DNA of 64,000 bases, from assembly GCF_001685395.1 (NCBI RefSeq), contig NZ_CP014167.1, positions 620,001-684,000 on the forward strand, read 5' to 3'. Both the position numbers and the translations under genes were made by a program. Below are positions 25,205 to 34,558 of the stretch, in pieces. The stretch is from Paenibacillus yonginensis. Lineage in GTDB: Bacteria; Bacillota; Bacilli; Paenibacillales; Paenibacillaceae. Every line of letters begins with the position of its first letter. Position 1 is the first letter of the stretch. The notes under the pieces were generated by a model. It did not search any database, had not been told where the DNA came from, and saw only the letters and a list, made by a program, of their open reading frames with translations.

Positions 25205-26392
25205 ATGAGTCATGAAGAGGGGAAACAAGTCACAGGGAAACAGCAGGAGAAGAAGCTGAGCTTTGACACACGGCTGCTTCATTTCGGCTCCGAAGTGGAT
25301 GCCGCTACAGGCGCTTCCAGCGTTCCGCTTTATCAGGCCTCAACATTTCATCATACGGATGTCTTTAACCCTCCCCTGCATGATTACACCCGGTCAGGCA
25401 ATCCTACCCGGCAGGCGCTCGAAGATTACATCGCGCTTCTCGAAGGCGGTACAAACGGGTACGCTTTTCCGAGCGGCATGGCAGCGATTTCCGCGACCTT
25501 TATGCTGTTCTCGTCCGGCGACCACCTGATCGTTACCGAAGATGTTTACGGGGGAACCTATCGTCTGCTGACGGGTATTCTAAACCGGTTCGGGCTGGAA
25601 GCGACTTTCGTGGATATGACAAACGTTGAAGCGGTAAAAGCGGCGCTGCGCCCGAACACCAAAGGCATTTATATCGAAACGCCGTCCAACCCGACGCTCA
25701 AAGTCACGGATATCTCAGCTCTCGCAGCCTGGTCCAGGGAACAGGGCTTGATCAGCATGGTGGACAACACTTTTATGACGCCGTATTACCAGCGCCCGAT
25801 TGAGCTTGGCGTGGATATCGTGCTCCATAGCGCGACCAAATTCCTCGGCGGGCACAGCGATGTGCTGGCCGGTCTGGCTGTAACGGCTAATGAAACGCTG
25901 GGACGGCAGCTGAAGTATCTGCAGAATGGGCTGGGTACCGTGCTTGGCGTTCAGGATTCCTGGCTGCTGATGCGTGGGATGAAAACGTTGTCCGCACGGA
26001 TGGCGCACAGCGAGCTCAGCGCCCGCAGACTGGCAGCTTGGTTAAGCGGCCGCAAGGATATTGCCGCCGTGTATTATCCGGGTCTCGATAATCATCCGGG
26101 TCATGACATTCAGAATCGCCAGTCCACCGGCTATGGAGCGGTGATTTCCTTTGACGTAGGCTCCGGCGAACGGGCCAAGCAGGTGCTGAACGCCGTCAAG
26201 CTGCCTATTGTCGCTGTAAGTCTTGGGGCGGTGGAGAGCATTCTTTCTTATCCGGCCATGATGTCCCATGCCTCGATGCCGCCTGAAGTTCGGCTTGAGC
26301 GCGGCATTACCGACGGGCTGCTGCGTTTCTCGGTCGGACTTGAAGATATCGAAGATCTGATTGTCGATCTGGAACAGGCGCTCGAACAATAA
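25205..26392 (+). CDS. metC: Cystathionine beta-lyase
   Basis: A 395-residue PLP enzyme of the same family as MetI; it cleaves cystathionine to homocysteine, pyruvate and ammonia. PLP lysine in VLHSATKFLGGHSDVLAGL; SYPSGMAAISATFMLFSSGDHL-like active-site loop; the C-terminal SLGAVESILSYPAMMSHASMP is typical of MetC. It begins two bases after the metI stop, so translation is coupled. Together metA, metI and metC convert homoserine to homocysteine; no methionine synthase is present in the window. Confidence 0.9.
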   Translation: MSHEEGKQVTGKQQEKKLSFDTRLLHFGSEVDAATGASSVPLYQASTFHHTDVFNPPLHDYTRSGNPTRQALEDYIALLEGGTNGYAFPSGMAAISATFMLFSSGDHLIVTEDVYGGTYRLLTGILNRFGLEATFVDMTNVEAVKAALRPNTKGIYIETPSNPTLKVTDISALAAWSREQGLISMVDNTFMTPYYQRPIELGVDIVLHSATKFLGGHSDVLAGLAVTANETLGRQLKYLQNGLGTVLGVQDSWLLMRGMKTLSARMAHSELSARRLAAWLSGRKDIAAVYYPGLDNHPGHDIQNRQSTGYGAVISFDVGSGERAKQVLNAVKLPIVAVSLGAVESILSYPAMMSHASMPPEVRLERGITDGLLRFSVGLEDIEDLIVDLEQALEQ

Positions 26393-26591
26393 CTTGTTCC
26401 CAAATTCGTAAAATAATAAGTCAATTTTTAAATATGCGAACTGAATGAGACTTTTTTCACAATTTTCCCGCATCCGGCTCCCCGGGTGCTTCTTTTCTTT
26501 GGGCTAGTATGTTAGGATGAAAGAAAGGAACGCCCCGAGTGACGATCCAGAACGCTTGAAAGTTTATGATATGGAAGGGGGCTGCTTCAAA

Positions 26592-27728
26592 GTGGCTATT
26601 GATTTTATCCTGGATAAAGCTTTGCGCGGGGAACGTGTAACGCTTGAGGAAGCGACCGCTTTGTTTGAGTCTAACGAGATTGAGAAAATGGGCCATACGG
26701 CCAACATTTTGATGGAAAGACGTTACCCTGAGAAGATTACGACATTTGTTATCGGTCGTAACGTCAACTATACCAACGTTTGCGACGTGTACTGCCGTTT
26801 CTGCGCCTTCTATCGCAGACCGGGATCCGAGGAAGGATATGTGCTGTCGGACGAAACGATTTTTCAGAAGATACAGGAAACCATTGACGTAGGCGGTACG
26901 GAAATTCTGATGCAGGGCGGCACCAACCCGAACCTGCCGTTCAGCTATTATACGGATCTGCTTCGCAATATTAAGAAAAGATTCCCGGATATTACGATGC
27001 ACTCGTTCTCTCCGGCGGAAATTCAGAAGATGAAGGTCGTATCTGACGGCTTGTCTCTGGAAGAAGTGATCCGTCAGATTCATGAAGCCGGGCTGGACTC
27101 TCTCCCTGGCGGCGGAGCCGAAATTCTGGACGACCGGACCCGGCGGAAGATCAGCCGCTTGAAGGGTTCCTGGACGGACTGGATGGACGTCATGAAGACC
27201 GCTCACAAGATCGGCATGAACACGACGGCCACCATGGTCATCGGTCTCGGTGAAACGATGGAGGAACGGGCGCTTCATTTGATGCGTGTCCGCGATGCTC
27301 AAGATGAATGCATTCAGAACGGCTACAAATCCGAAGGATTTCTGGCTTTCATTCCTTGGACCTTCCAGCCGGATAATACCAACCTAAAGCTGGAACGCCA
27401 AACGCCGGAAGAATATTTGAAGACCGTGGCGATCAGCCGGATCGTGCTGGATAACATCAAACACTTTCAGTCCTCCTGGGTAACGATGGGACCGGAGATC
27501 GGCAAGCTTTCCCTGCAGTACGGCTGCGATGATTTCGGCAGCACCATGATCGAAGAAAACGTGGTTTCTTCCGCGGGAGCTACTCATAAAGTTAATATTT
27601 CGTCTACGCTGGATATTATCCGGCAGGCCGGCAAAATTCCAGCCCAGCGGAATACGCGATATGAAATTTTGCGTGTCTTTGATGACGTGAACGCCAAGGT
27701 TGAGAACGACTTTATTATGCAGAACTAA
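26592..27728 (+). CDS. mqnC: Cyclic dehypoxanthine futalosine synthase (MqnC), radical SAM
   Basis: A 378-residue radical SAM enzyme of the futalosine route to menaquinone; it closes the ring of dehypoxanthine futalosine. The 4Fe-4S motif is CDVYCRFC (Cys-x3-Cys-x2-Cys) in IGRNVNYTNVCDVYCRFCA. Other family marks are ILMQGGTNP, MHSFSPAEI and LDSLPGGGAEIL. The start is placed at GTG 26592, ten bases after GGAAGGGGG, giving VAIDFILDKALRGERVTLEEA, which matches the family's N-terminus. No other mqn gene is in the window. B. subtilis uses the Men route, so this marks a lineage difference. Confidence 0.85.
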   Translation: MAIDFILDKALRGERVTLEEATALFESNEIEKMGHTANILMERRYPEKITTFVIGRNVNYTNVCDVYCRFCAFYRRPGSEEGYVLSDETIFQKIQETIDVGGTEILMQGGTNPNLPFSYYTDLLRNIKKRFPDITMHSFSPAEIQKMKVVSDGLSLEEVIRQIHEAGLDSLPGGGAEILDDRTRRKISRLKGSWTDWMDVMKTAHKIGMNTTATMVIGLGETMEERALHLMRVRDAQDECIQNGYKSEGFLAFIPWTFQPDNTNLKLERQTPEEYLKTVAISRIVLDNIKHFQSSWVTMGPEIGKLSLQYGCDDFGSTMIEENVVSSAGATHKVNISSTLDIIRQAGKIPAQRNTRYEILRVFDDVNAKVENDFIMQN

Positions 27729-27764
27729 TTCATTCTTGATCCATTTGAATTAAATCGACTTAGG

Positions 27765-27790
27765 AAGGCTCCCGCTTGCGGGGGCCTTTT
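27765..27790 (+). terminator. Terminator after mqnC
   Basis: Stem AAGGCTCCCGC / GCGGGGGCCTT with a three-base loop, then TTTT. Confidence 0.8.
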
Positions 27791-27893
27791 GCTGTATCCC
27801 CTCAAGCTTCCATCCATTACATGCTCCATCTTCGTATACATGCTCCCTGGTCACCATATACTTGTTTGGAGGACTCGAGGAAGGGGCGATAAG

Positions 27894-28763
27894 ATGCAGC
27901 TGTTTAACCTTACAACATCGGTTGATTCCCGCCGTACCGCCGAACAGTTATGCACCCTGTTTGAGGCAGAAGGCGAAAAATTGAGTCATGGACGCAGCAA
28001 TGCCGTCCGTTTCCGGTATTGTTATGCACACCACAGGATTACGGTTGAATGTATCAGTGATCAAGCGGCAATCCCGGCGCGGACGATAAAAGGTTTAAAA
28101 GCCAAAGCGGCCGAATGGATGACGGAACATGTTTTACGGGACAAGGAACCGGTATTGCTCCGCAAGCTTTTGGGCAAATATTACTCCCTACATAAACATG
28201 AAGATATTCCGGAGATCGTAAGCATGGCCATCCAAATTTTGGACGGATTATCCGAATATGAAGTGCATATGAAGGGAAGGGAACGAAGAGTAGCGGAAAT
28301 TTACACCGCCATTCTTGATGGACTGGTTTCCACGGGAACGGTGGATGTTGACGGCTGGCTGTCGTTCCGCATGCCTGCTTATCTGGATGAGCTAAAGGAC
28401 GCATTGGATTTGGCGGTGGACGAATATGTGCTGGACAAGCAGTATGAGGAGTTTATTGGTTTGCTTAAATATTTTGTCCAGTTTCAGGATATCCGTATCC
28501 CGCTGATTCATCTGAAACATGTCGAAGGCATGGAGTTTGAACTGCTGGATGATCAAATGCATCCGCTTGGACCGCTTCCTTATGACGATGGGATCACGAT
28601 CAAGATGGCCGATCTGGAGCTTCAAATGGAGGATGCAGTGGTCAGCTCCCTGATTTCCTTATCTCCGGCCCGCATTATGATCCATACGCGGGAGCCTGAG
28701 CTTCGGATGATTGCGACTATTCAGGAAATATTTGGGGAGCGTGCACAGCTTTGCAGCGACTGA
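27894..28763 (+). CDS. ytxC: YtxC family sporulation-associated protein
   Basis: A 289-residue soluble protein of the YtxC family (putative sporulation protein). Features: MQLFNLTTSV start, CYAHHRITVEC, LLRKLLGKYYSLHKHEDIPEIVSMAIQIL, and the long helical centre ending in DLAVDEYVLDKQYEEFIGLLKYFVQFQ. Its biochemical role is unknown. The start ATG 27894 lies eight bases after AGGAAGGGG. It stands directly upstream of thrS, as in B. subtilis, which supports the assignment by synteny. The T-box promoter begins just past its stop codon. Confidence 0.82.
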   Translation: MQLFNLTTSVDSRRTAEQLCTLFEAEGEKLSHGRSNAVRFRYCYAHHRITVECISDQAAIPARTIKGLKAKAAEWMTEHVLRDKEPVLLRKLLGKYYSLHKHEDIPEIVSMAIQILDGLSEYEVHMKGRERRVAEIYTAILDGLVSTGTVDVDGWLSFRMPAYLDELKDALDLAVDEYVLDKQYEEFIGLLKYFVQFQDIRIPLIHLKHVEGMEFELLDDQMHPLGPLPYDDGITIKMADLELQMEDAVVSSLISLSPARIMIHTREPELRMIATIQEIFGERAQLCSD

Positions 28764-28770
28764 CAAAGGC

Positions 28771-28800
28771 TTGACGAGCCTTGGAAATAAAGCTTATAAT
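28771..28800 (+). promoter_or_regulatory. Promoter of the thrS T-box leader
   Basis: TTGACG, an 18-base spacer and TATAAT. Confidence 0.8.
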
Positions 28801-28803
28801 ACT

Positions 28804-29136
28804 TGCAGAAATTCAAAAGGAACAGCGAAGACAAAGACATGGACCAAATGTCCAGGAGCCGTACAGAGAGAGGAAACAACAGGCTGCAATTTCCTCCGGA
28901 CATCCGATTTGGTTTACCCCTTTGGAGCTGCAATTCTGAACCGGAGAGTTCCCTTTGGGGAGCTTTGCAGATGAGTAGGAATTGCCGGAACCATTCCCGT
29001 TATGAATGGCTTAATGAAGGGCTCTGACTTTATAAGCATGAGCGGCGGTTCGCTGCTATGATTTAAAGCTCAGGCTGAATTAGGGTGGAACCACGGGTAT
29101 AACACTCGTCCCTTTCCGGGGGCGGGTGTTTTTTGA
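28804..29136 (+). ncRNA. T-box leader of thrS (threonine specifier)
   Basis: Senses uncharged tRNA-Thr and permits readthrough. The T-box sequence AGGGTGGAACCACGGGT is at 29082-29098, with antitermination bulge TGGA matching a tRNA whose discriminator base is U. The terminator is AACAC...CCC / GGG...GTGTT at 29101-29134 with a T run. Stem I is visible: CAGAAATT pairs with AATTCTG near 28934, and CCAAATGTCC pairs with GGAC...ATTTGG. The triplet ACC at 28916-28918 falls directly in the specifier loop, as expected for threonine. This accounts for the gene-less stretch 28764-29189. Confidence 0.95.
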
Positions 29137-29189
29137 TTTGTTCTCCGCTTCCGGCATAACCATGAATAGTGAAACAGGAGGAGAACAGC

Positions 29190-31127
29190 ATGGCAGTATC
29201 CATTAAATTGCCTGACGGCTCTGTCAGAGAGTACGCGGAAGGCAGCACTTTGGAAGATGTAGCGGCTTCAATCAGCAGCGGTCTGCGCAAGAATGCAGTA
29301 GGCGGCAAGCTGGACGGGAAATTGGTGGACCTGAATACGCCTATCGTGGATGGAGCATTGGTGGAGCTGGTGACCTTAGACTCCAAGGAAGGTCTGGAAA
29401 TGATGCGCCACAGCACGGCGCATTTGCTGGCCCAAGCCGTAAAACGGCTCTATGGCAACAAAGAAGTCAAACTTGGGATCGGACCTGTAATTGAAGATGG
29501 CTTCTATTACGACATGGATCTGGATCATCCCCTGAATCCGGAGGATCTGCAGAAGATCGAGAAGGAAATGGAGCGGATCGTTGGTGAGAATCTCCCTATT
29601 ACCCGCCGCGAAGTGAGCCGCGAAGAAGCGCTGGCGATCTTCACTGAACTCGGCGATCCTTACAAGCTGGAGCTGATCCGCGATTTGCCTGAAGACAGCG
29701 TGCTGTCCATCTACGATCAAGGCGAGTTCTTTGACCTGTGCCGCGGACCTCACGTTCCATCAACCGGCAAGATCAAAGTGTTCAAGCTGCTCAGCGTTGC
29801 CGGCGCATACTGGCGCGGGAACAGCGACAACAAAATGCTCCAGCGCGTATACGGGACTGCTTTTGTCAAAAAAGCGGAGCTCGATGAGCATTTGCGCCTG
29901 CTTGAAGAAGCGAAGAAACGCGATCACCGCAAGCTGGGCAAAGAGCTGAAGATCTTCACCTTCTCCAACCTGGTTGGCCAAGGTTTGCCGATCTGGCTGC
30001 CCAACGGGGCGAAGCTGCGCCGCACTTTGGAGCGTTATATCGTGGACCTGGAGGAGCGTTTGGGTTACCAGCATGTCTATACTCCAGTAATGGGCAACGT
30101 GGATCTGTACAAAACATCCGGACACTGGGAGCATTATCAGGAAGACATGTTCCCGGTGATGGAGCTCGATAATGAGAGCTTTGTGCTTCGTCCGATGAAC
30201 TGTCCGCATCACATGATGGTGTACAAAAGCGAAATGCACAGCTATCGCGACCTGCCGATCCGGATCGGCGAGCTTGGCTTGATGCACCGTTATGAAATGT
30301 CCGGCGCATTAACCGGCCTGCACCGCGTCCGTTCCATGACACTGAACGATGCGCATATTTTCTGCCGTCCGGACCAGATTAAAGAAGAATTCTCGCGCGT
30401 AATCCAGCTGATTCAGCGTGTTTATGAAGACTTCGGCATTAAGGAATACCGGTTCCGGTTGTCTTACCGCGATCCTGCGGACACCGAGAAATATTTCCCT
30501 GACGATGAAATGTGGGAAATGTCACAGCGTATGCTGCGTGAGGTTGTGGAGTCGCTTGACATTCCTTATTTTGAGGCGGAAGGCGAGGCGGCCTTCTACG
30601 GACCTAAACTAGACGTCCAAATCAAAACCGCGTTAGGCAAGGAAGAAACACTGTCGACCTGCCAGCTCGACTTCCTGCTGCCGCAGCGCTTTGAACTGGA
30701 ATATGTGGGCGATGACGGACAGAAACATCGTCCGGTCGTTATTCACCGCGGCATTATCTCCACGATGGAGCGTATGACTGCATTCCTGCTTGAGAACTTT
30801 GCCGGCGCCCTGCCGCTCTGGTTGTCTCCTGTACAAGCCAAGATTATTCCGGTTTCCGGCGCTTTCGAGGCTTATGCCAAAGAAGTAACCGAGAAGCTGC
30901 AGGAAGCGGGCATCCGCGTGGAAGCTGACCTTCGCAATGAGAAGCTGGGCTACAAAATTCGGGAAGGCCAGCTGGAGAAAGTTCCTTATATGTTTATCGT
31001 CGGCGAGAACGAAATGAACGAAGGCTCGGTATCTGTCCGCAAACGCGGCGAAGGCGACATTGGAGCCAAAGCATTGGCTGATGCCATTCTCCTGCTTCAG
31101 GAAGAAATTAAGAGCCATACGATCTAA
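29190..31127 (+). CDS. thrS: Threonyl-tRNA synthetase
   Basis: Class II synthetase that charges tRNA-Thr. The 645-residue protein is standard length: N-terminal TGS domain (1-62), SAD editing domain (about 65-235, with [14 protein letters not shown] and [10 protein letters not shown]), catalytic core with motif 1-3 and the zinc-binding Cys in [10 protein letters not shown], and a C-terminal anticodon-binding domain (about 540-640). ATG 29190 follows AGGAGGAG by six bases; an ATG seven codons earlier lacks a site. It is controlled by the T-box leader. Confidence 0.98.
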   Translation: MAVSIKLPDGSVREYAEGSTLEDVAASISSGLRKNAVGGKLDGKLVDLNTPIVDGALVELVTLDSKEGLEMMRHSTAHLLAQAVKRLYGNKEVKLGIGPVIEDGFYYDMDLDHPLNPEDLQKIEKEMERIVGENLPITRREVSREEALAIFTELGDPYKLELIRDLPEDSVLSIYDQGEFFDLCRGPHVPSTGKIKVFKLLSVAGAYWRGNSDNKMLQRVYGTAFVKKAELDEHLRLLEEAKKRDHRKLGKELKIFTFSNLVGQGLPIWLPNGAKLRRTLERYIVDLEERLGYQHVYTPVMGNVDLYKTSGHWEHYQEDMFPVMELDNESFVLRPMNCPHHMMVYKSEMHSYRDLPIRIGELGLMHRYEMSGALTGLHRVRSMTLNDAHIFCRPDQIKEEFSRVIQLIQRVYEDFGIKEYRFRLSYRDPADTEKYFPDDEMWEMSQRMLREVVESLDIPYFEAEGEAAFYGPKLDVQIKTALGKEETLSTCQLDFLLPQRFELEYVGDDGQKHRPVVIHRGIISTMERMTAFLLENFAGALPLWLSPVQAKIIPVSGAFEAYAKEVTEKLQEAGIRVEADLRNEKLGYKIREGQLEKVPYMFIVGENEMNEGSVSVRKRGEGDIGAKALADAILLLQEEIKSHTI

Positions 31128-31228
31128 GCTTTCATAGGGCTGCATTTAATAGAGCATAATAGAGTATGAAATAAGGTATAAAATTTGGCGTATGTGGACA
31201 TCCTTGCGATTAAGGGGGAGGATTTCAC

Positions 31229-32056
31229 ATGCGCCATTTTAAATTTTGGAAAAAATTAACTTTGGTTTTGATAGGAGCCGGATTGGTTTTTAATAGTTTT
31301 GAAGGCAAAGAGATCGCTGCCGCTTTCGGCGGGTTCAAGTATAGTCAGGAGCCTTACAACGATGTGGCTGTCAATCTTTTTGATCTCGATTTAAGTGATT
31401 TCACCGTGATGAACTTTGGCTTAAATGAGGATGATCTCTATGATTCGTACAGCGACTATGAAACCAGAGCGTTTGATCAAGACTTTACATTTAATAGCGA
31501 CTTTAGGGGAAATGAAACCCAAGCTGGGAACCCCGTACGCAGTGCAGGTAGCGTCATTGGCAAAGCGATGTCCGATGCCGGGAAGGTAGCACGGACCGTA
31601 GCCGGCCTGCAGAAACAAAACATGTTGCCTAAACAGTCCGAGATCGTAACGGTTCTGGCTACCGGATATACGGCAGGTTACGAATCTACCGGCAAACGGC
31701 CAAATCATCCGCAATACGGAATCACGTATTCAGGCGTGAAGGTCAGAAGGGATAAAGCAGCTCTTTCGACGATTGCCGCAGATTTGAACGTGTTTCCGCT
31801 TGGAACAATCCTGTACATTCCAGGTTACGGCTACGGAGTAGTAGCGGACAAAGGCGGCGCGATAAAAGGCAACCACCTGGATCTGTATTTCTCGACAACC
31901 AAGCAGGTATTCAAGGAATGGGGCAAGAAAAAGGTTAACGTTCGCGTCATTAAGTGGGGCAGCGGAAAGCTGACCGAGCAGATGCTGCAGAAGTTTGGAG
32001 AATCCATTGAGGTAAATGAAGATTTAATTGATCCGAACTGGGAAAATTCCATCTAA
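31229..32056 (+). CDS. Exported 3D-domain protein (lytic transglycosylase-like fold)
   Basis: A 275-residue protein with an N-terminal signal or anchor ([20 protein letters not shown]) and a C-terminal 3D domain (about 145-250). The three conserved aspartates of the family are seen around [20 protein letters not shown], and the domain begins with [15 protein letters not shown]. The fold is that of MltA-type murein enzymes, as in YabE and other wall-active proteins. The middle segment (about 35-110) is acidic and Asp/Phe-rich with no recognised domain. There is no G5 or LysM domain. AAGGGGGAG precedes ATG. Likely acts on or near peptidoglycan; substrate not shown. Confidence 0.85.
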   Translation: MRHFKFWKKLTLVLIGAGLVFNSFEGKEIAAAFGGFKYSQEPYNDVAVNLFDLDLSDFTVMNFGLNEDDLYDSYSDYETRAFDQDFTFNSDFRGNETQAGNPVRSAGSVIGKAMSDAGKVARTVAGLQKQNMLPKQSEIVTVLATGYTAGYESTGKRPNHPQYGITYSGVKVRRDKAALSTIAADLNVFPLGTILYIPGYGYGVVADKGGAIKGNHLDLYFSTTKQVFKEWGKKKVNVRVIKWGSGKLTEQMLQKFGESIEVNEDLIDPNWENSI

Positions 32057-32065
32057 ACTTTACCT

Positions 32066-32095
32066 GCATAGCGGCATTTAAACCTCCACATAATA
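32066..32095 (+). promoter_or_regulatory. Sigma-G-like forespore promoter
   Basis: GCATA (32066-32070), an 18-base spacer and CATAATA (32089-32095), an exact fit to the sigma-G consensus I know. It is 54 bases before the tandem-repeat gene. Confidence 0.6.
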
Positions 32096-32148
32096 CATTT
32101 CGGCTAGTCGTTAAGACAGCCTAAAATATTAGCGGAGGTGCTTTACCC

Positions 32149-32382
32149 ATGGCTAAAAACCGAGGCTACAAAACACCAAACGAAAAATTTAATGCAGAAT
32201 TTGCAGAACTGGACAGCAGCCCTGTTCAACAAAAAGTAAAATCTGCGGGTGCTTCGGGTACGGCTAAAAGCACAGGCTACAAAACACCGAATGAAAAATT
32301 CGACGAGGAATTCGCGGATTTGAGCGGTCAGCCGGTCAAAAAGAAAGTTCAGCAAGCGAAAGCTCAGAAACAAACGAAATAA
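32149..32382 (+). CDS. Small tandem-repeat protein, probable gamma-type acid-soluble spore protein
   Basis: A 77-residue, very polar Lys/Gln-rich protein made of two copies of one unit: GYKTPNEKFNAEFAELDSSP (6-25) and GYKTPNEKFDEEFADLSGQP (43-62), each followed by a lysine-rich segment (QQKVKS, KKKVQQ). There is no cysteine, tryptophan or hydrophobic core. Gamma-type small acid-soluble spore proteins (SspE) have the same plan: two repeats with an EFA-containing GPR protease site. Here AEFAEL and EEFADL sit at that place. A sigma-G-like promoter, GGAGGTG before ATG and a terminator make it a stand-alone forespore gene. Inferred, not proven. Confidence 0.6.
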   Translation: MAKNRGYKTPNEKFNAEFAELDSSPVQQKVKSAGASGTAKSTGYKTPNEKFDEEFADLSGQPVKKKVQQAKAQKQTK

Positions 32383-32401
32383 GGCGACAGCCGAAACAAA
32401 T

Positions 32402-32434
32402 GAAGATGCCCTCAGCGGCATCTTCTTTGTTTTT
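32402..32434 (+). terminator. Terminator after the tandem-repeat gene
   Basis: Stem GAAGATGCC / GGCATCTTC, T-rich tail. Confidence 0.85.
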
Positions 32435-32470
32435 ACATCATGGAATCATGCCCAAATTTGACAGTTGTAT

Positions 32471-32484
32471 CGGTCTGGAGACCG
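32471..32484. promoter_or_regulatory. Perfect palindrome upstream of liaFSR, possible LiaR operator
   Basis: CGGTCTGGAGACCG, read as CGGTC-n4-GACCG, 96 bases before liaF. LiaR is known to bind inverted repeats and to autoregulate. Operator function is inferred. Confidence 0.4.
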
Positions 32485-32579
32485 AGGAGTTTTTCAATCT
32501 GCCGCCGCTATGCAGCTTGACGCCAGTCCGTTAAACTAGAAGCATGATCTAACAAGTATAGGAAGACGGGGGATACAAT

Positions 32580-33515
32580 ATGTTTAGAGGATGGACTGGC
32601 AGAATGTTTGGAGGGCTATTGCTGCTTGCGGCTGGGGTGTTGCTTCTCTTAAACATGATGGGTTATATACACGTTAGCCCTGGCGAATTGTTTGCGACTT
32701 ACTGGCCGGTATTCGTCATTCTGGCTGGATTATCGCAGCTTACGAACAGCGCTCGTCAGTACGGTTCTATATTCGGCGGCTTGGTCGTAACGGTCGTGGG
32801 TGCTTTTTTCCTGGCAAGAAATCTGGATTTCATCACTTTGTCTGTCGGTGATTTCTTCAGATATGCCGTGCCTGTTGTGCTGATAGCGGCGGGGTTGTCG
32901 GTGATGTTTCGGCCGTCCAGACGGCAGCGTTCGGATTTGGGTTCCGGTTCCGGAAGTTATGAAGAGCCGGTCATTCCGCCTCCGCCTCCTTTGGATCCTT
33001 CTTTGGATCCTCATTTCGGGTCAACCCTGGATGAAGCGTTTGAGCAGGCTTTTCCGGATGAAAGCAAGAAGCGGAGAGAGCAGGAAGAGAAGCATAAGCA
33101 GCCTAAACATGAATATAGGAATGCGGATCCGGACGACAAAATCAACCGGTCGGGTTTTATTGGCGACGTGCGGCTTGGGGATCAGTATTTCGAACTGAAG
33201 CCGGCAAATATTTCCCATTTTATCGGAGACACGATCATCGACTTGACGAAAGCGCAAATTCCTTACGGGGAGACCAAAATTAATGTGTCTGCTTTTATCG
33301 GGGATGTGAAGGTATTTGTGCCAGCCGATGCGGATCTGGGCATTTCGGTTGCTTCCAATTCCCTCATTGGAGATATGAAGGTGCTACAGGAGAAGTCGGG
33401 CGGCTTTATGAGCAACATCAATTCCAAAACGCCGAATTATAACGAAACAAGCAAAAGGATCAAATTGAACGTCAGTGTGTTCGTTGGGGATATCCGGATC
33501 AACAGGGTGGGCTGA
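32580..33515 (+). CDS. liaF: LiaF-like membrane inhibitor of the LiaSR system
   Basis: A 311-residue membrane protein. Four hydrophobic helices (about 9-27, 38-56, 62-80, 88-105) are followed by a polar, proline-rich and charged linker (EEPVIPPPPPLDPSLDP) and a C-terminal beta-rich LiaF domain (about 180-310) with the repeated motif FIGDVRLGD, FIGDTIIDL, FIGDVKVF, LIGDMKV, FVGDIRI. In B. subtilis LiaF holds LiaS in check until the envelope is damaged by bacitracin-like antibiotics. liaS starts two bases after the stop. Confidence 0.9.
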   Translation: MFRGWTGRMFGGLLLLAAGVLLLLNMMGYIHVSPGELFATYWPVFVILAGLSQLTNSARQYGSIFGGLVVTVVGAFFLARNLDFITLSVGDFFRYAVPVVLIAAGLSVMFRPSRRQRSDLGSGSGSYEEPVIPPPPPLDPSLDPHFGSTLDEAFEQAFPDESKKRREQEEKHKQPKHEYRNADPDDKINRSGFIGDVRLGDQYFELKPANISHFIGDTIIDLTKAQIPYGETKINVSAFIGDVKVFVPADADLGISVASNSLIGDMKVLQEKSGGFMSNINSKTPNYNETSKRIKLNVSVFVGDIRINRVG

Positions 33516-33517
33516 AA

Positions 33518-34558
33518 ATGATGATGAAGGTGCTGAAAAGCACGAAGTGGGAGCTTCTCTTCTACTTCCTGCTTACGGGCGTATTGACGGCAGGAGTTCT
33601 ATATGCGGGAAATACTACGGATTACATCGTGGTGTCCGACCCGAGAGTGTGGATTTATTACGTGGCGGGAATCGTGATTTTCACCGTCGTAATTGGTTAT
33701 ATAGCGGGCCAGCGCATCCAGCGCCGGCTCGACTTGCTTCATTTAAGCATGCTGCAGGTGGCCAAAGGAAATTTATCGGTCCGGATTCCCGAGACTACGG
33801 ATATGACCTTTGCCGGCATATATGGCGAATTTAACCGGATGACCGAGGCGGTAGAGAAGAAGATGCACCTGCTGCAGGTTCTTGGGGAGCAGGAAGTGAC
33901 CAATAAGGAACAAGCCGCTGAGAAGGCGGTGCTGGAAGAACGGCGGCGGCTCGCCCGTGATCTGCATGACACGGTGAGCCAGCAGCTTTTTGCTGTTCAT
34001 ATGGCCGCTTCGTCTTTGCCCAAGATTCTGGAAAGCAGACCGGAGCAGGGCGGCAAGGTTATGGACCAGCTGATTCAAATGTCCAATACAGCCCAGAAGC
34101 AAATGAGGGCGCTTATTGCGCAGCTTCGTCCCATGGAGCTGGTCGACAAATCGTTATCGCAGGCGCTGGATCAATGGTTCCCGGATTACTGCCGTCAGAA
34201 CGGGCTTAAAGGGGTAATCGACCTGGATTTGAAAGGGCAGCTGTCAGAGGCGATTGAGCACCAGCTGTTTCTGATCATTCAGGAGGCCATGGCTAACATC
34301 GTCAAGCATTCGGGAGCCAAGCTGGTCAGTTTGGCGCTGCAGGAATCCAAACGGCAGGTGGCGCTCAGTGTGAGTGATGATGGCCAAGGCTTTAGTTCCA
34401 CCGTGCAGAAGCAGGGTTCTTATGGACTATCAACGATGCGGGAGCGTGCGGAGAAGCTAGGAGGTACTGCCGAGATTATCAGCAAGCCGGGCGCGGGAAC
34501 TACGATCCGCATACATATTCCGAAGTTTGAGGATGTAAGGAAAGGGGAAGAATCATGA
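33518..34558 (+). CDS. liaS: Sensor histidine kinase LiaS
   Basis: A 346-residue NarL-type sensor kinase. Two membrane helices (about 10-30 and 45-66) enclose a very short external loop, so it is an intramembrane-sensing kinase as expected for LiaS. Then HAMP (about 68-120), HisKA_3 with the phosphorylated His150 in LARDLHDTVSQQLFAVHM, and an HATPase domain (VKHSGAKLV, DDGQGFS, GYGLSTMRERA-like). Genes liaF and liaR flank it, and its stop overlaps the liaR start by four bases (ATGA). Confidence 0.93.
   Translation: MMMKVLKSTKWELLFYFLLTGVLTAGVLYAGNTTDYIVVSDPRVWIYYVAGIVIFTVVIGYIAGQRIQRRLDLLHLSMLQVAKGNLSVRIPETTDMTFAGIYGEFNRMTEAVEKKMHLLQVLGEQEVTNKEQAAEKAVLEERRRLARDLHDTVSQQLFAVHMAASSLPKILESRPEQGGKVMDQLIQMSNTAQKQMRALIAQLRPMELVDKSLSQALDQWFPDYCRQNGLKGVIDLDLKGQLSEAIEHQLFLIIQEAMANIVKHSGAKLVSLALQESKRQVALSVSDDGQGFSSTVQKQGSYGLSTMRERAEKLGGTAEIISKPGAGTTIRIHIPKFEDVRKGEES

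Noticed and set aside
23988..26392. Recent tandem duplication of metI and metC
   Set aside because: The two proteins are paralogues but strongly diverged, with distinct C-terminal motifs; this is the ancient operon pair.
26457..27302. Minus-strand open frame opposite mqnC
   Set aside because: No protein family resemblance and no upstream signals; the plus-strand radical SAM gene explains the sequence.
28711..29027. Open frames in the thrS leader
   Set aside because: They lie inside the T-box RNA, whose stems and specifier account for the sequence.
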